Below are positions 15,602 to 23,338 of a DNA stretch of 64,000 nt, piece by piece. A program made the position numbers and the translations under genes. Below the pieces are notes generated by a model. It made no database searches and had not been told where the DNA came from. It was given only the letters and a program-made list of their open reading frames with translations. Position 1 is the first letter of the stretch; every line of letters begins with the position of its first letter. Source of the stretch: a virus; the IMG/VR virus record IMGVR_UViG_3300010373_000047, positions 1 to 64,000 of that record, one strand, 5' to 3'.

Positions 15602-16062
15602 AACGAACCCCGATGTTTGTTGCTTTTGCTGCGGTTACAGCGCCCGCACAGTAACTGCAGGTTATCGGCCGTCGTCTCGCCGCCCTTGCTATGGGGTACG
15701 ATGTGGTCGAGCTGAAGATCGTCGGTTCGCCCGCACCGTTTGCATCGGCACATATCGCGAGCGAACACCTCGACGCGAACGCTGTCCGGTATCGAACGCG
15801 ACGCACGCTTGTCGACACCAGGATCGCGTTCGTCAGCGACCTCCTCGATAAAACCCTCGGCCTGCAGCGTCGCGTTGATTTTATCGACGCGCAGTGGGTT
15901 GCCGGTTCGGCTGCCTTGTAGCATCAGCTCGACGAGCGCCCACTTTTCTTCATCCGGCAAACCCGCAAACCGACCGTCGCGCAACAAGCTATCCGGCAGC
16001 AGGATCGATCCGCGCCGCTTGCTATCGACAAACTGAGATAGATTCTTAATCTTGATCCGCAT
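15598..16062 (-). CDS. HNH endonuclease
   Basis: 154 residues. The C-terminal half carries a classic HNH nuclease: C-K-R-C, LDHIVPHSKGG, DNLQLLC and C-N-R-S-K, with two Cys pairs binding a structural zinc. The N-terminal ~75 residues are a separate helical domain. Gene order (coupled, no intron nearby) suggests a resident phage nuclease or a small homing enzyme. ATG 16062 overlaps the wHTH gene by 17 nt. Confidence 0.82.
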   Translation of the reverse strand: MRIKIKNLSQFVDSKRRGSILLPDSLLRDGRFAGLPDEEKWALVELMLQGSRTGNPLRVDKINATLQAEGFIEEVADERDPGVDKRASRSIPDSVRVEVFARDMCRCKRCGRTDDLQLDHIVPHSKGGETTADNLQLLCGRCNRSKSNKHRGSF

Positions 16063-16507
16063 ACACCCACACTTGCGCTGCGCGCCCGCTAATGCTTGGA
16101 CGCGTGCACCGGTCCTTCTTCTGAATTAGCCCCTCGCTAAACAGCTCGGTAATACGCGGACGCACGGCCAGCACAGACGCCCCGAGACGCGCCGCGACCT
16201 CGTCTGCCGTCAATCCGTCAGGCGAAGAACATATCGCCGCCAGCGCATCGCTGCGTAACGTATGCGCCCGCGATATGATGGCGACGGCAGCCTCTTTGGT
16301 GCCCTGTTCTGCGGATACCACCTGTGGCGTGTCGACCAGATTGTCGAAATCGAGTCCGTGTTTAATATCTTTCGCGAGCCGCGCCAGTTCGGTCTCGCGT
16401 TCGGCAATGCGCGCCTCGATGAGCGCGATGTCGTTATGGTCTTTGCGGTTTTCGCGCTTTAGTGCTTCGAAGCGCTGCACCTGATCGGCTAACGAGTGGG
16501 TCGACAT
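16046..16507 (-). CDS. Coiled-coil plus winged-helix regulator
   Basis: 153 residues: residues 1-55 form a charged coiled coil, 80-145 a winged helix (LRSDALAAIC, LTADEVAARLGAS, ITELFSEGLI). Its own promoter (16532-16560) carries a divergent copy of the operator palindrome found at seven other promoters, so this protein is a plausible candidate for the dispersed regulator, with self-control. That link is inference only. AGGAGG lies 10 nt before ATG. Confidence 0.65.
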   Translation of the reverse strand: MSTHSLADQVQRFEALKRENRKDHNDIALIEARIAERETELARLAKDIKHGLDFDNLVDTPQVVSAEQGTKEAAVAIISRAHTLRSDALAAICSSPDGLTADEVAARLGASVLAVRPRITELFSEGLIQKKDRCTRPSISGRAAQVWVYADQD

Positions 16508-16531
16508 TTGTAACTACCTCCTGTCCAACAG

Positions 16532-16560
16532 GATTAACCTAACGGTCGGTTAAATGTCAA
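16532..16560 (-). promoter_or_regulatory. Promoter-operator B (winged-helix gene)
   Basis: TTGACA (16560-16555), 17-bp spacer containing AACCGACCGTTAGG, TTAATC (16537-16532). A divergent member of the operator set; the -35 box overlaps the stop codon of the previous gene. Confidence 0.6.
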
Positions 16561-16772
16561 TTATTGCTTTGTGCGTATAGGGCGTGAGCAGTGCCGTGGT
16601 GCGTATCCCATATCACACAAGACGATCCGAAGTCGACGTGCCTATCGAGATCGGCAAAGTAGCTCGGTCCAAACATCGGGATCATGATCTGCGCAGCACG
16701 CGAGAATCGTGCCGCGCGAGCGATCTCGTTGCCGAATGTGCCTAACTCGATTTCACTTGATGGTTTGTCCAT
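16557..16772 (-). CDS. 71-aa hypothetical protein
   Basis: ATG 16772 overlaps the primase 3' end by 20 nt. Contains EIARAARFSRAAQIMIP and ends VIWDTHHGTAHALYAQ. No motif recognised; accepted from coupling and spacing. Confidence 0.55.
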   Translation of the reverse strand: MDKPSSEIELGTFGNEIARAARFSRAAQIMIPMFGPSYFADLDRHVDFGSSCVIWDTHHGTAHALYAQSNN

Positions 16773-17709
16773 ATAGCGCCACGATTATCATCGTCCGGAT
16801 CGTCTTGTCAAAATCACGCGGAGTCGATTGCAACCATAGCGCCCCTGGGTCTTTGGCGTCGGCGTTGAACCGCATCGGGTGAACGCGCCCCGCGATGCAC
16901 GAATTGCGCAGCGCGTTGATTAACGTCTCGCCGCCTCGGTCCGGCTCGGTGGCCACCACAATCGTAGAGTATTTTGCAAGCTCTTTGGCGTCGCGTTCCT
17001 CTACCCAGCTTGACGCACCAGGAACGCCGATAGCATGGAACCCGCGCCGCCATAGCACGTGACAATCCGACTCGCCTTCGACGAGGATTATGGGTTTGGT
17101 CGGCTTGACGGACCACAACCGCCACAAGCCGTAAAGAATCGTATCGTCGCCCATTTGGTGGCGAAAGCGGTCGCCGGTCAGTCCAATGCGGTATCGCTTG
17201 CAGACTGGTTCGCCAAAATCTCGATAGTACGGAATCTCGACGGCCGGTATCGGCTGCTCTACGCCCTTACCCTGCCATGTTGTATCACGCAAACCCCATT
17301 CCTTGAGCGCGGCGCGATCCAGGCGTTTAGACTCGGCATATTGCGCAAGCGTACAGCCCGACGGCGGGAGCTTGGGCTTGGCTGTCTGTTGTCGGGCTCT
17401 ACCAGCGGCAACCGCCCGCGCGACACGCGCCGCCTTGTCTATTTTGCGCTGTTCGCGCCGCGACGCAATCTCGTCAGGGCTGTCTTGCCATCGCGCGCCC
17501 ATAACGTCGCGCCAAGTTAGCCCGCTGGCTTGAACGATATCGGCAACCGCACCCTTGCCGCACGCAAAACAGTGCAGCGCAATAAAGCCGTCCGGCTCCT
17601 GCAGGACGTGGAGCGAGCCGTTCGGATCGTTATGGTTCGGACAGATTGCTAGATAGCCGGTTGCTGATTCCGGTCCGACAGGAGGCCAGATTTCTTTTGC
17701 GTTGATCAA
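16753..17709 (-). CDS. DNA primase (zinc + Toprim)
   Basis: 318 residues from TTG 17709. The N-terminal zinc ribbon shows CPNH...ALHCFACGKG (residues ~24-53), as in DnaG-type primases; a basic linker follows; the Toprim domain has LVEGESD (~209) and VVATEPDRGGE. The length is shorter than DnaG and no helicase domain is fused, so it probably works with the DnaB-like helicase at 39 kb. Role: RNA primer synthesis for phage replication. Confidence 0.8.
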   Translation of the reverse strand: MINAKEIWPPVGPESATGYLAICPNHNDPNGSLHVLQEPDGFIALHCFACGKGAVADIVQASGLTWRDVMGARWQDSPDEIASRREQRKIDKAARVARAVAAGRARQQTAKPKLPPSGCTLAQYAESKRLDRAALKEWGLRDTTWQGKGVEQPIPAVEIPYYRDFGEPVCKRYRIGLTGDRFRHQMGDDTILYGLWRLWSVKPTKPIILVEGESDCHVLWRRGFHAIGVPGASSWVEERDAKELAKYSTIVVATEPDRGGETLINALRNSCIAGRVHPMRFNADAKDPGALWLQSTPRDFDKTIRTMIIVALYGQTIK

Positions 17710-17845
17710 TTACCACCTTAAAACCGCATTTGCGGCACTCGAGAGTGAGGGATTCGGCGTGCTGTCCTGTGTGTCCCCTAACGCCTTGTGGGCAATATGG
17801 CAAATGGTAGCGTTTGAAAGCTTCGATGCAGTCCGTGCGACTCAT
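17630..17845 (-). CDS. 71-aa zinc-ribbon-like protein overlapping the primase start
   Basis: ATG 17845 lies 4 nt after the stop of the PLP-enzyme gene. The first ~47 residues look coding (C-P-Q-G and L-E-C-R-K-C-G-F); the last ~25 overlap the primase gene in another frame. The overlap is long (80 nt), so a shorter product cannot be excluded. Confidence 0.45.
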   Translation of the reverse strand: MSRTDCIEAFKRYHLPYCPQGVRGHTGQHAESLTLECRKCGFKVVIDQRKRNLASCRTGISNRLSSNLSEP

Positions 17846-17849
17846 ATAC

Positions 17850-18698
17850 TCAACACGTCACGCTTCTGCGCAATTTATCGAGCATGTTTAAAATTTCAGT
17901 TTGACATTTACGCGGTATAGCGCCCCACGCCCGTCGCGCAGGAATCCAAAAACAATCTCCCGACTTGACGAATCGCAACGCCCGCGCCGCATAGTATGGG
18001 TCGAGATATGTACCGTCGGGCAAGATAGCAGCTTCCCATGAGCCGTATCTACCGTCGGTGTAAACAACATCAATCGGTGGCAGCGGCTTATCTGTAAAGT
18101 TCGCAGCCTGGGAAACGATAGCGTCACGCTTAGCCATTGGAGAAGCAGCGACAACAAAAATAGGTGTTAACAAGCCGATTTCAGCCATGCCAGCGGCAAC
18201 CCCAGCGGCAACCTGGCCCGACCCGCTAGCAACCACGATGCGCGTCGCGCTTGACGGCAAATTAACGCATTGCTCGATTATGTCTCGAATAGCTACGTCG
18301 CCGCTCCATTTCACGACGGACGGCAATACGCCGATCACTTCTCTAGCCTTGGCGCGACAGTTCGTCAGATAGCCAGGGCGTACCTCGATAATTTGCACCC
18401 CTAATTGCCCAGCATAGCTTGTGGACGGCGAGCGCTCTTTGCGCGCAGGCACGACAATAATGCCTCTGCGTTGAAAACGGACCGCAGCCTCTGCGAGGTA
18501 AACCTGCATCGCGCTATCAGCCGAACAGCCAACAACAAGAGCCGCCTTGTCGCCCGCCGCACGCACCATTTTGGTATATTGCCTAACTTTGCTGCCGCTT
18601 GATTTCCAATACGACGATTGACAAGCCATGTCGTCGCGCTTAGCCCACCAGCCATCAAACTCGTAGATCGGAGTAATCTGCACGTTTAACACCACCAT
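17850..18698 (-). CDS. PLP-dependent fold-type II (PALP-family) enzyme
   Basis: About 282 residues from ATG 18698 (TTG 18719 also in frame). The arrangement is that of tryptophan-synthase-beta / ACC-deaminase-like enzymes: an N-terminal K-R-D-D segment, WKSSGSKVRQY with the likely PLP Lys near residue 41, and a Ser/Gly loop ASGSGQVAAG that would hold the phosphate. Shorter than most metabolic relatives (about 320-400). The reaction cannot be told from sequence; amino-acid metabolism or chemistry on modified nucleotides are both possible. It lies in the replication run between polymerase fragment and primase. Confidence 0.7.
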   Translation of the reverse strand: MVVLNVQITPIYEFDGWWAKRDDMACQSSYWKSSGSKVRQYTKMVRAAGDKAALVVGCSADSAMQVYLAEAAVRFQRRGIIVVPARKERSPSTSYAGQLGVQIIEVRPGYLTNCRAKAREVIGVLPSVVKWSGDVAIRDIIEQCVNLPSSATRIVVASGSGQVAAGVAAGMAEIGLLTPIFVVAASPMAKRDAIVSQAANFTDKPLPPIDVVYTDGRYGSWEAAILPDGTYLDPYYAARALRFVKSGDCFWIPARRAWGAIPRKCQTEILNMLDKLRRSVTC

Positions 18699-18705
18699 CC
18701 CGTCA

Positions 18706-18996
18706 TCAAAACGCCCCAACGTCAGAGATGCGATCTGTTTGTGGCGTAACCAAACGCGGAGCCACCTGAACTATGCGCTCATTGTCGCCGAGTCTCAAAT
18801 CAGGATAAATATCCAGTGGTCCTAGATATTCGAGGGTTGGATACGAACCAGCCCACGGGTAGGTGGCGTGCATCTCGGATATAATCGTCTGCCACGTCGT
18901 CAGATCGACCTCTAGTTTGGCGATCCCCTTGTTTATCCGGCACGCCTCGACTAACGCGCCCAAAGTCGGCTGACCCTTAAATTCCGCTTCCATCAT
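18706..18996 (-). CDS. 96-aa hypothetical protein
   Basis: ATG 18996 overlaps the previous stop (ATGA) with AGAGGGA upstream. Mixed alpha/beta (LEVDLTTWQTIISEM). No motif recognised. Sits between the Pol III fragment and the PLP enzyme. Confidence 0.58.
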   Translation of the reverse strand: MMEAEFKGQPTLGALVEACRINKGIAKLEVDLTTWQTIISEMHATYPWAGSYPTLEYLGPLDIYPDLRLGDNERIVQVAPRLVTPQTDRISDVGAF

Positions 18997-19577
18997 TCCC
19001 TCTTGGTGACAGTTTTTTCCACCCGTTCAACAAAGTCAATTATTACGACATAGCGCTCGTCGTTCTTGTCAAGCCGCCCGCTGACGAATATCGGCTCGCC
19101 GCACAGGATATCAGCCTCGTGCTTTTTCAGCACCTCCTGCCATGCGGTGCAGTCGCACGCGCCGGTTCGATCCTCGAGCGAGAACGTAACGTATTGCTTG
19201 CCTGATTTGCCGGTCTTGATCTCGACGCTGTTCGCGATGCCGCATAGTCGTACTTTTGCCTTGTCGTCGAGTTCCGATAGCTGATCGACGGTATGGGATA
19301 TCATCGCCGCGACGGCCGATTCTTCGAAGTAGTCGAGTGGGTGCGCCGTGATGTAAAAGCCGAGCGCCTCTTTCTCGTTTGCCAGGATTTCCTTGACCGT
19401 CCACGCTGTCGCCGGTTCGGCCTTGGGTTTGGCTGCGTCTAGAACCGCCCCGCCGAATAGATCGCCCTGGCCTTTGGCTTTGTCTTTCGATGCAGCCTTA
19501 GCCTCGCCGATCTTGTCTTCGACGAGGCTCGATAGGTGCGCCCGCAGCGCACCGATTTCAGCAAGGGTGGGCAATGT
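18993..19577 (-). CDS. Stand-alone C-terminal module of DNA polymerase III alpha
   Basis: About 194 residues from TTG 19577 (start uncertain; another TTG at 19640 lies inside the upstream gene). It matches the C-terminal part of DnaE only: GQGDLF, a clamp-binding pentapeptide like the internal one of DnaE; EKEALGFYITAHPLD; then an OB fold (VRLCGIANSVEIKTGKSGKQ, FSLEDRTGACD, ILCGEPIFVSGRLD). No PHP or catalytic palm is present, here or elsewhere in the window. Probable role: link between a sliding clamp and polymerase or single-stranded DNA. The phage also makes its own clamp at 35-36 kb. Confidence 0.75.
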   Translation of the reverse strand, partial: TLPTLAEIGALRAHLSSLVEDKIGEAKAASKDKAKGQGDLFGGAVLDAAKPKAEPATAWTVKEILANEKEALGFYITAHPLDYFEESAVAAMISHTVDQLSELDDKAKVRLCGIANSVEIKTGKSGKQYVTFSLEDRTGACDCTAWQEVLKKHEADILCGEPIFVSGRLDKNDERYVVIIDFVERVEKTVTKRE

Positions 19578-19749
19578 GACGCGCCAGAGCCAAGCATTCA
19601 GCACACAGGTGCATTGATTCAGGGTATTTGAACGCAACAAAACTCTCGATAGTGTCTAGCGACATTACGCCCGTTTCCCCACACAGCGTGCGCCAGCCGC
19701 CGCCTAGTTTATTATCCCATGCGTGCAAATCGGTAGTTGTATCAGCCAT
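19558..19749 (-). CDS. 63-aa Cys/His-rich protein
   Basis: ATG 19749 directly follows the 38-aa gene. W-R-T-L-C-G and H-L-C-A-E-C plus two C-terminal His give a possible zinc site. Similar in layout to the 67-aa protein at 32526-32729. Function unknown. Confidence 0.58.
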   Translation of the reverse strand: MADTTTDLHAWDNKLGGGWRTLCGETGVMSLDTIESFVAFKYPESMHLCAECLALARHIAHPC

Positions 19750-19866
19750 TTATTTTTTCCGTTGACGAAATAACCGGTTGTAGTCCTTGCGCGATAGATA
19801 AACGCCGTTGACATAAGCGCCAATCGCATCACGAGGCAGCTTAGGCAAGCGGAAAATCGGACACAA
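19750..19866 (-). CDS. 38-aa basic protein
   Basis: TTG 19866 follows the preceding stop after one base; the stop abuts the next ATG. The product ends in RKDYNRLFRQRKK and has an alpha/beta look. It fills an otherwise empty 118-nt gap in a coupled run, so I accept it with caution. Confidence 0.42.
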   Translation of the reverse strand: MCPIFRLPKLPRDAIGAYVNGVYLSRKDYNRLFRQRKK

Positions 19867-19867
19867 T

Positions 19868-20083
19868 TTAGCTGGTTTTGGCATACGCCTTTACGCGATA
19901 CGCAGCGCCGTATCCGTTGCGAAACTTGCTAGCCTGGCGAACCGTCGGATGTACGTTCGCGTCAGCGCAGCACGCATTGAACGCCTCGTCGGTGTTGGCG
20001 AAGTTGCGATTAGTGAAAGCCGGACGTTTGTCGATACGGCTTGCCTGCACGCGCACCCACTTGCCGTTCACTTTCTTGCTCAT
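19868..20083 (-). CDS. 71-aa basic protein
   Basis: Start at ATG 20083 (GAGGG upstream), overlapping the 44-aa gene's stop (ATGA); the longer frame upstream is not used. Basic, with NACCADANVHPTVRQASKFR. No family recognised. Confidence 0.58.
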   Translation of the reverse strand: MSKKVNGKWVRVQASRIDKRPAFTNRNFANTDEAFNACCADANVHPTVRQASKFRNGYGAAYRVKAYAKTS

Positions 20084-20214
20084 GTTAACCCTCGCTGCTG
20101 AACTAACCCGCACTTAACACAGCGTCGCGTGTTTTGCCAGTCGCGTACCCACCACATTGTCCAACGGTGCTGCCACCACCAGCAATGCTTGATCGGCTTG
20201 GTAACTTCCGGCAT
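20080..20214 (-). CDS. 44-aa Trp-rich zinc-knuckle-like protein
   Basis: ATG 20214 starts one base after the terminase stop, with AGGGG about 9 nt upstream; its own stop overlaps the next ATG. It has eight Trp and the pattern H-C-W-W-W...R-R-C-V-K-C-G, which looks like a tiny metal site. Too short for usual ORF cut-offs. Confidence 0.55.
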   Translation of the reverse strand: MPEVTKPIKHCWWWQHRWTMWWVRDWQNTRRCVKCGLVQQRGLT

Positions 20215-20215
20215 T

Positions 20216-21871
20216 TTACGCGACCCCTAGTTCGCGTGCGCACTTGATGTGATAAATTATCTCGCCCATTTCGATCCGTGAGCCTGTAATCGGTTGCTGG
20301 CAATGTTTGCACAACTTGGCTCCGATTGTCAATTTTTGCATTGTGCGTGTGTATGTGTTCTCGCTATGTGGGGTAACGGGCGGACGTTCAGCCGGTGCTT
20401 CGATGTCGGGCGAAAGCAAGCCTTCGGATTTAGCAACGCGCCGCGCTTCGTCGCGATAGAATTTCAGGATTGACGGCTCGGTGTTTCCAAGCGCTAAAAT
20501 GAGCGCCTCTGCGCGATCCGGAGACTTGACTCCGCGCTTCTTGGCTTCCTCTTTGCGCTCGATGGCAATGCGCCCACGGTCGTCCTCTTTGTACCGGATT
20601 GACGCTAGCTGTTGGATCGTCTCCTCGTCGTTCAACCCCGCAATCAATCCGTCGCGAAACAATCCGCGCACGTGCCAGAACAGCTCGGCTTTGTAAAGAT
20701 TGAACTCGGTGTCGTGTAGCGCCTTGTCGCCAAAGTTAACCGGCTGAACTGGAAACCCGTCCTCGGCAATGGTCGGCCAGAAATAGGTTCCGATGCCGGA
20801 TCGGTCGATAGCGACCGTTTCGAGCATATCTTTGTTCTTGCGCAACTCTGCAAGACAGGGCTGGCGCGAATCTCCGTGCCATGCACGAAAGCCGAGTATG
20901 TTGCCGCCTTGCGTCAGATACATCACGGTCTCGTCGTCGCCAGGACCGGCAACGTCAACGCCTGCGCGCATTCGTTCGGAATTAGGCACCAGGAGCCGTT
21001 TCTGGGCGTCACGCAGCCATGCCATCGGAAAGACGCTATCCTCTGCCTGGTCTGGAAACACGCCCCGCACACGCGATTGCCAATGAGGGCTGTTTTCGCC
21101 CCATGCGTGGTATTTCTGATACACCCACCAACGCGTCACCAAACCCAAGACAGGCTCGTGCCGGAATATCGGGTTTGACTGGTCGAGGTCTTTCGGTAGC
21201 GCCCGCAAATCGTCCACCGTAAAGCCCTCGAGGTTCGGAGTCTCGAAGGCGTCGATGGTGATGCGTTTGTATTGATTAGCAGCCTTGCCGTGAAACGCGT
21301 CGTAATAGTATCCGCCCAGGATTGTTGGGTTGCCGAGCATCAGCAAGTGCGCCTTGCCGCCCGCCAGGTTGCCCTCGATAGCCTCCCACGGAATATCCGG
21401 AGACGACGCCTCGTCGACGATTATCAGGATGTGCCCTGCGTGATGACCCTGCATCCGTACCGCGTTCTTGGGCGCGATACCGATAACAATCGGCCGTCCC
21501 TCTTCGTCGCGTGCTTCGGCTTGCGCGTTCAGGTCCGGCAGCTTGATCCTGGATGATTGCAACGCCGCTCGATACTCGACGCTGGCGATATTCTTAACCT
21601 GCTGCCATCCGGCAGCCGTTATCAGCACCTTGCCGTCGCTTGGATAGCGGCAATTCCACCAGGCGATAATGCGCCCGATCAAGAACGATTTGCCGGATGC
21701 GTTACACGCCTCAACGGCTACTCGGTCGTAGTCACGGATCGCTAACGCGATCTCCTCTTGTTTGCGCCACAGCTCGGTGCGCAGAACTACCGGAATGAAT
21801 ACGGTCGGATCGTCAACGAGGTCCGCCCAGCCTTGGGCGTCGTCGGGGTCGATTACAAGCTGTGCGCTCAC
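20216..21871 (-). CDS. terL: Terminase large subunit with C-terminal zinc finger
   Basis: 551 residues. ATPase: Walker A ACNASGKS (55-62), Walker B ILIIVDEAS (148-156), the coupling segment MLGNPT; nuclease: GVDVAGPGDDE (304-314) and a later Asp-bearing region (KSPDRAEA). Role: packaging motor and genome-end nuclease. Beyond the usual end there is an extra ~32-residue segment with CKHC...H...C (about 521-544), a treble-clef or LIM-like zinc site that I do not know from ordinary large terminases. The small subunit is about 5.3 kb upstream at 27.2 kb. Confidence 0.88.
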   Translation of the reverse strand: MSAQLVIDPDDAQGWADLVDDPTVFIPVVLRTELWRKQEEIALAIRDYDRVAVEACNASGKSFLIGRIIAWWNCRYPSDGKVLITAAGWQQVKNIASVEYRAALQSSRIKLPDLNAQAEARDEEGRPIVIGIAPKNAVRMQGHHAGHILIIVDEASSPDIPWEAIEGNLAGGKAHLLMLGNPTILGGYYYDAFHGKAANQYKRITIDAFETPNLEGFTVDDLRALPKDLDQSNPIFRHEPVLGLVTRWWVYQKYHAWGENSPHWQSRVRGVFPDQAEDSVFPMAWLRDAQKRLLVPNSERMRAGVDVAGPGDDETVMYLTQGGNILGFRAWHGDSRQPCLAELRKNKDMLETVAIDRSGIGTYFWPTIAEDGFPVQPVNFGDKALHDTEFNLYKAELFWHVRGLFRDGLIAGLNDEETIQQLASIRYKEDDRGRIAIERKEEAKKRGVKSPDRAEALILALGNTEPSILKFYRDEARRVAKSEGLLSPDIEAPAERPPVTPHSENTYTRTMQKLTIGAKLCKHCQQPITGSRIEMGEIIYHIKCARELGVA

Positions 21872-22170
21872 GCCTTGATGTGCTGTCCGTGTCCGGTGCC
21901 GTCACGCTTCCATTTGCGGGCGCGATTGATCTTCATTTTGGCGTCGATTTCGCGCCGCAGGTCGACACCAAGATAGCACGCCATACGCTCGAGGGTGATA
22001 ACCACATCGGCAATTTCTTTGGCGACCTCGGCTATCGGCTTGTCGAACGTTACAGCGTCCTCGAGTTCGTCGAACTCTTGACGTGCTCGCGTCAGCGCCG
22101 CCTGCAGGCTTGTGCATTCGCCAAACGTCTCGTCCGCCCACATACCGATGCTGTACTGCGTCTCGTGCAT
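21868..22170 (-). CDS. MazG-like nucleotide pyrophosphohydrolase
   Basis: About 100 residues from ATG 22170 (GAGG 8 nt upstream); a longer frame to 22338 overlaps a membrane peptide. The metal-binding set E-F-D-E ... E-I-A-D and a C-terminal K-M-x-x-N-R-A-R-K-W are the MazG-type pattern. Role: hydrolyses (d)NTPs to monophosphates, shaping the nucleotide pool or counteracting stringent signalling. Overlaps the terminase start. Confidence 0.68.
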   Translation of the reverse strand: MHETQYSIGMWADETFGECTSLQAALTRARQEFDELEDAVTFDKPIAEVAKEIADVVITLERMACYLGVDLRREIDAKMKINRARKWKRDGTGHGQHIKA

Positions 22171-22229
22171 CTCGCCATCCTCGACAATAGCATACGCACC
22201 CGAAGGCGATGCGATAACGGCAGGGACGC

Positions 22230-22316
22230 TCAGCCGAGAATAAGTTTGCAAGACAACAACACCAATCCGACGCACAGCGCAGCCACTGCCATACCGCAAA
22301 TAAACGGATACGTCAC
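22230..22316 (-). CDS. 28-aa membrane peptide
   Basis: GTG 22316 overlaps the preceding stop (GTGA), the same coupling used throughout this region. Almost the whole peptide is one hydrophobic helix (GMAVAALCVGLVLLSCKLIL). Plausible tiny membrane protein; not provable without expression data. Confidence 0.42.
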   Translation of the reverse strand: MTYPFICGMAVAALCVGLVLLSCKLILG

Positions 22317-22462
22317 GACGACCACCCATAATAAACACGCTTGCGCGGTGCGTTCTCGGGGTCGCGTCGAGCCTCGCGACGCATCATGCGAGCGGTGCCG
22401 CGCTTGAGATATCGCTTGTAATTAGCGCGCTCGCCCTTGCAAATTTTTTCGTTCAGCCGCAC
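22313..22462 (-). CDS. Basic 49-aa protein
   Basis: GTG 22462 with GAGGG 6 nt upstream. Very rich in Arg/Lys, with a tail RKRVYYGWSS. Possibly nucleic-acid-binding. Its stop overlaps the membrane peptide start. Confidence 0.5.
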   Translation of the reverse strand: MRLNEKICKGERANYKRYLKRGTARMMRREARRDPENAPRKRVYYGWSS

Positions 22463-22472
22463 ACAGCCCTCG

Positions 22473-22619
22473 TCACGCACGATCGCGTGGGTACTTGATC
22501 TCGAATCGAGCCGATTCGCATTTAGCTGCTGCGTACAGCAGCCCAAAGAAACCAAACACGCCCAAAGTGACGACCACCGTCACGGTAGCAAGAATTGTGG
22601 TTCCGATAATGTGTAACAT
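22473..22619 (-). CDS. 48-aa single-pass membrane protein
   Basis: ATG 22619 has a good ribosome site (TTGGAGG, 6 nt). Residues 3-32 are hydrophobic (ILATVTVVVTLGVFGFFGLL); the C-terminal 16 residues are polar. Function unknown. Confidence 0.55.
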   Translation of the reverse strand: MLHIIGTTILATVTVVVTLGVFGFFGLLYAAAKCESARFEIKYPRDRA

Positions 22620-22670
22620 GATTGCCTCCAACTATAATCGACGCCTTGCGCCCTGTCAAAAGGTGGCCCC

Positions 22671-22943
22671 TTACTGCGCCACCCCAATCACTTCGATCAT
22701 GCTTAACGCGCGCTCCATTTCGCGCACCATATCCACCGCCATGCGAACGCCGCGCCCTTTGGCCTCGTCGAGGGTGGCTGCGCGGTTCAATAGCGTGCGC
22801 CCCATGAACGCCACCTTGTAGCCGGTTTCACCAGGATCGACGGAGGTCGTCAGCGTCAATACTGCATATTTTGAACGCCCGATTTGCGCGCTGTAGTTGC
22901 CGTGATTTTCTACCCAGGTCAGCTTGTCTCCGTGTTGCGCCAT
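22671..22943 (-). CDS. 90-aa hypothetical protein
   Basis: ATG 22943 with GGAGG upstream and promoter-operator C 30 nt before it. Beta-strand N-terminal half (YSAQIGRSKYAVLTLTTSVD), helical C-terminal half. It is one of the genes with the palindromic operator, and its leader resembles that of the 93-aa gene at 34364. Confidence 0.62.
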   Translation of the reverse strand: MAQHGDKLTWVENHGNYSAQIGRSKYAVLTLTTSVDPGETGYKVAFMGRTLLNRAATLDEAKGRGVRMAVDMVREMERALSMIEVIGVAQ

Positions 22944-22972
22944 CGTTCCGTCCTCCGTCCTTGATGATTCGA

Positions 22973-23001
22973 AGAATAACCTAACGATAGGTTTACGTCA
23001 A
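22973..23001 (-). promoter_or_regulatory. Promoter-operator C
   Basis: TTGACG (23001-22996), 17-bp spacer with AACCTATCGTTAGGT, TATTCT (22978-22973). The -35 box contains the stop codon of the upstream 50-aa gene. Confidence 0.7.
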
Positions 23002-23150
23002 GCGTTTTCTTTGTCGATTCTGATTATCCGTGTCCACTTTTCGAGAAAACTCTCGCGTTTAACGATCTTTTCTTGGATGGCGCGTTTCCGGCTGCGCTGG
23101 ACCTTGATCGCGGGCGCAGCCGGTTTGCGGAATTTCGGATAATCCTTCAC
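22998..23150 (-). CDS. Basic 50-aa protein
   Basis: GTG 23150 overlaps the preceding stop (GTGA). Lys/Arg-rich helical peptide with IVKRESFLEKWTRIIRIDKE. Ends inside the -35 box of promoter C. Confidence 0.48.
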   Translation of the reverse strand: MKDYPKFRKPAAPAIKVQRSRKRAIQEKIVKRESFLEKWTRIIRIDKENA

Positions 23151-23338
23151 GTCAAAGATTCTAGTGTGTCGATTGCATTCTCAATGGTTTCGAGCTGCTC
23201 TTGTAGCGCCTCCCCTTTTGCGCCGTCTTGCTGCTTTGCGCTGAGGTCGTCGTACTCGTCTTGTACGAGGTCGCGCAACGCTGACACCGCATCGATAACT
23301 GTCCGCAGTACCTTTTTGCTATCGGCGTTCACTGCCAT
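23147..23338 (-). CDS. 63-aa acidic helical protein
   Basis: ATG 23338 overlaps the preceding gene by 20 nt. Heptad-like pattern through most of its length (VLRTVIDAVSALRDLVQDEY and EALQEQLETIENAIDTLESL) predicts a coiled coil. Function unknown. Confidence 0.55.
   Translation of the reverse strand: MAVNADSKKVLRTVIDAVSALRDLVQDEYDDLSAKQQDGAKGEALQEQLETIENAIDTLESLT

Noticed and set aside
20103-20312. 69-codon minus frame overlapping the terminase end
   Set aside because: It overlaps terL by nearly 100 nt, whereas the 44-codon frame at 20080-20214 starts right after terL with a ribosome site and is coupled to the next gene.
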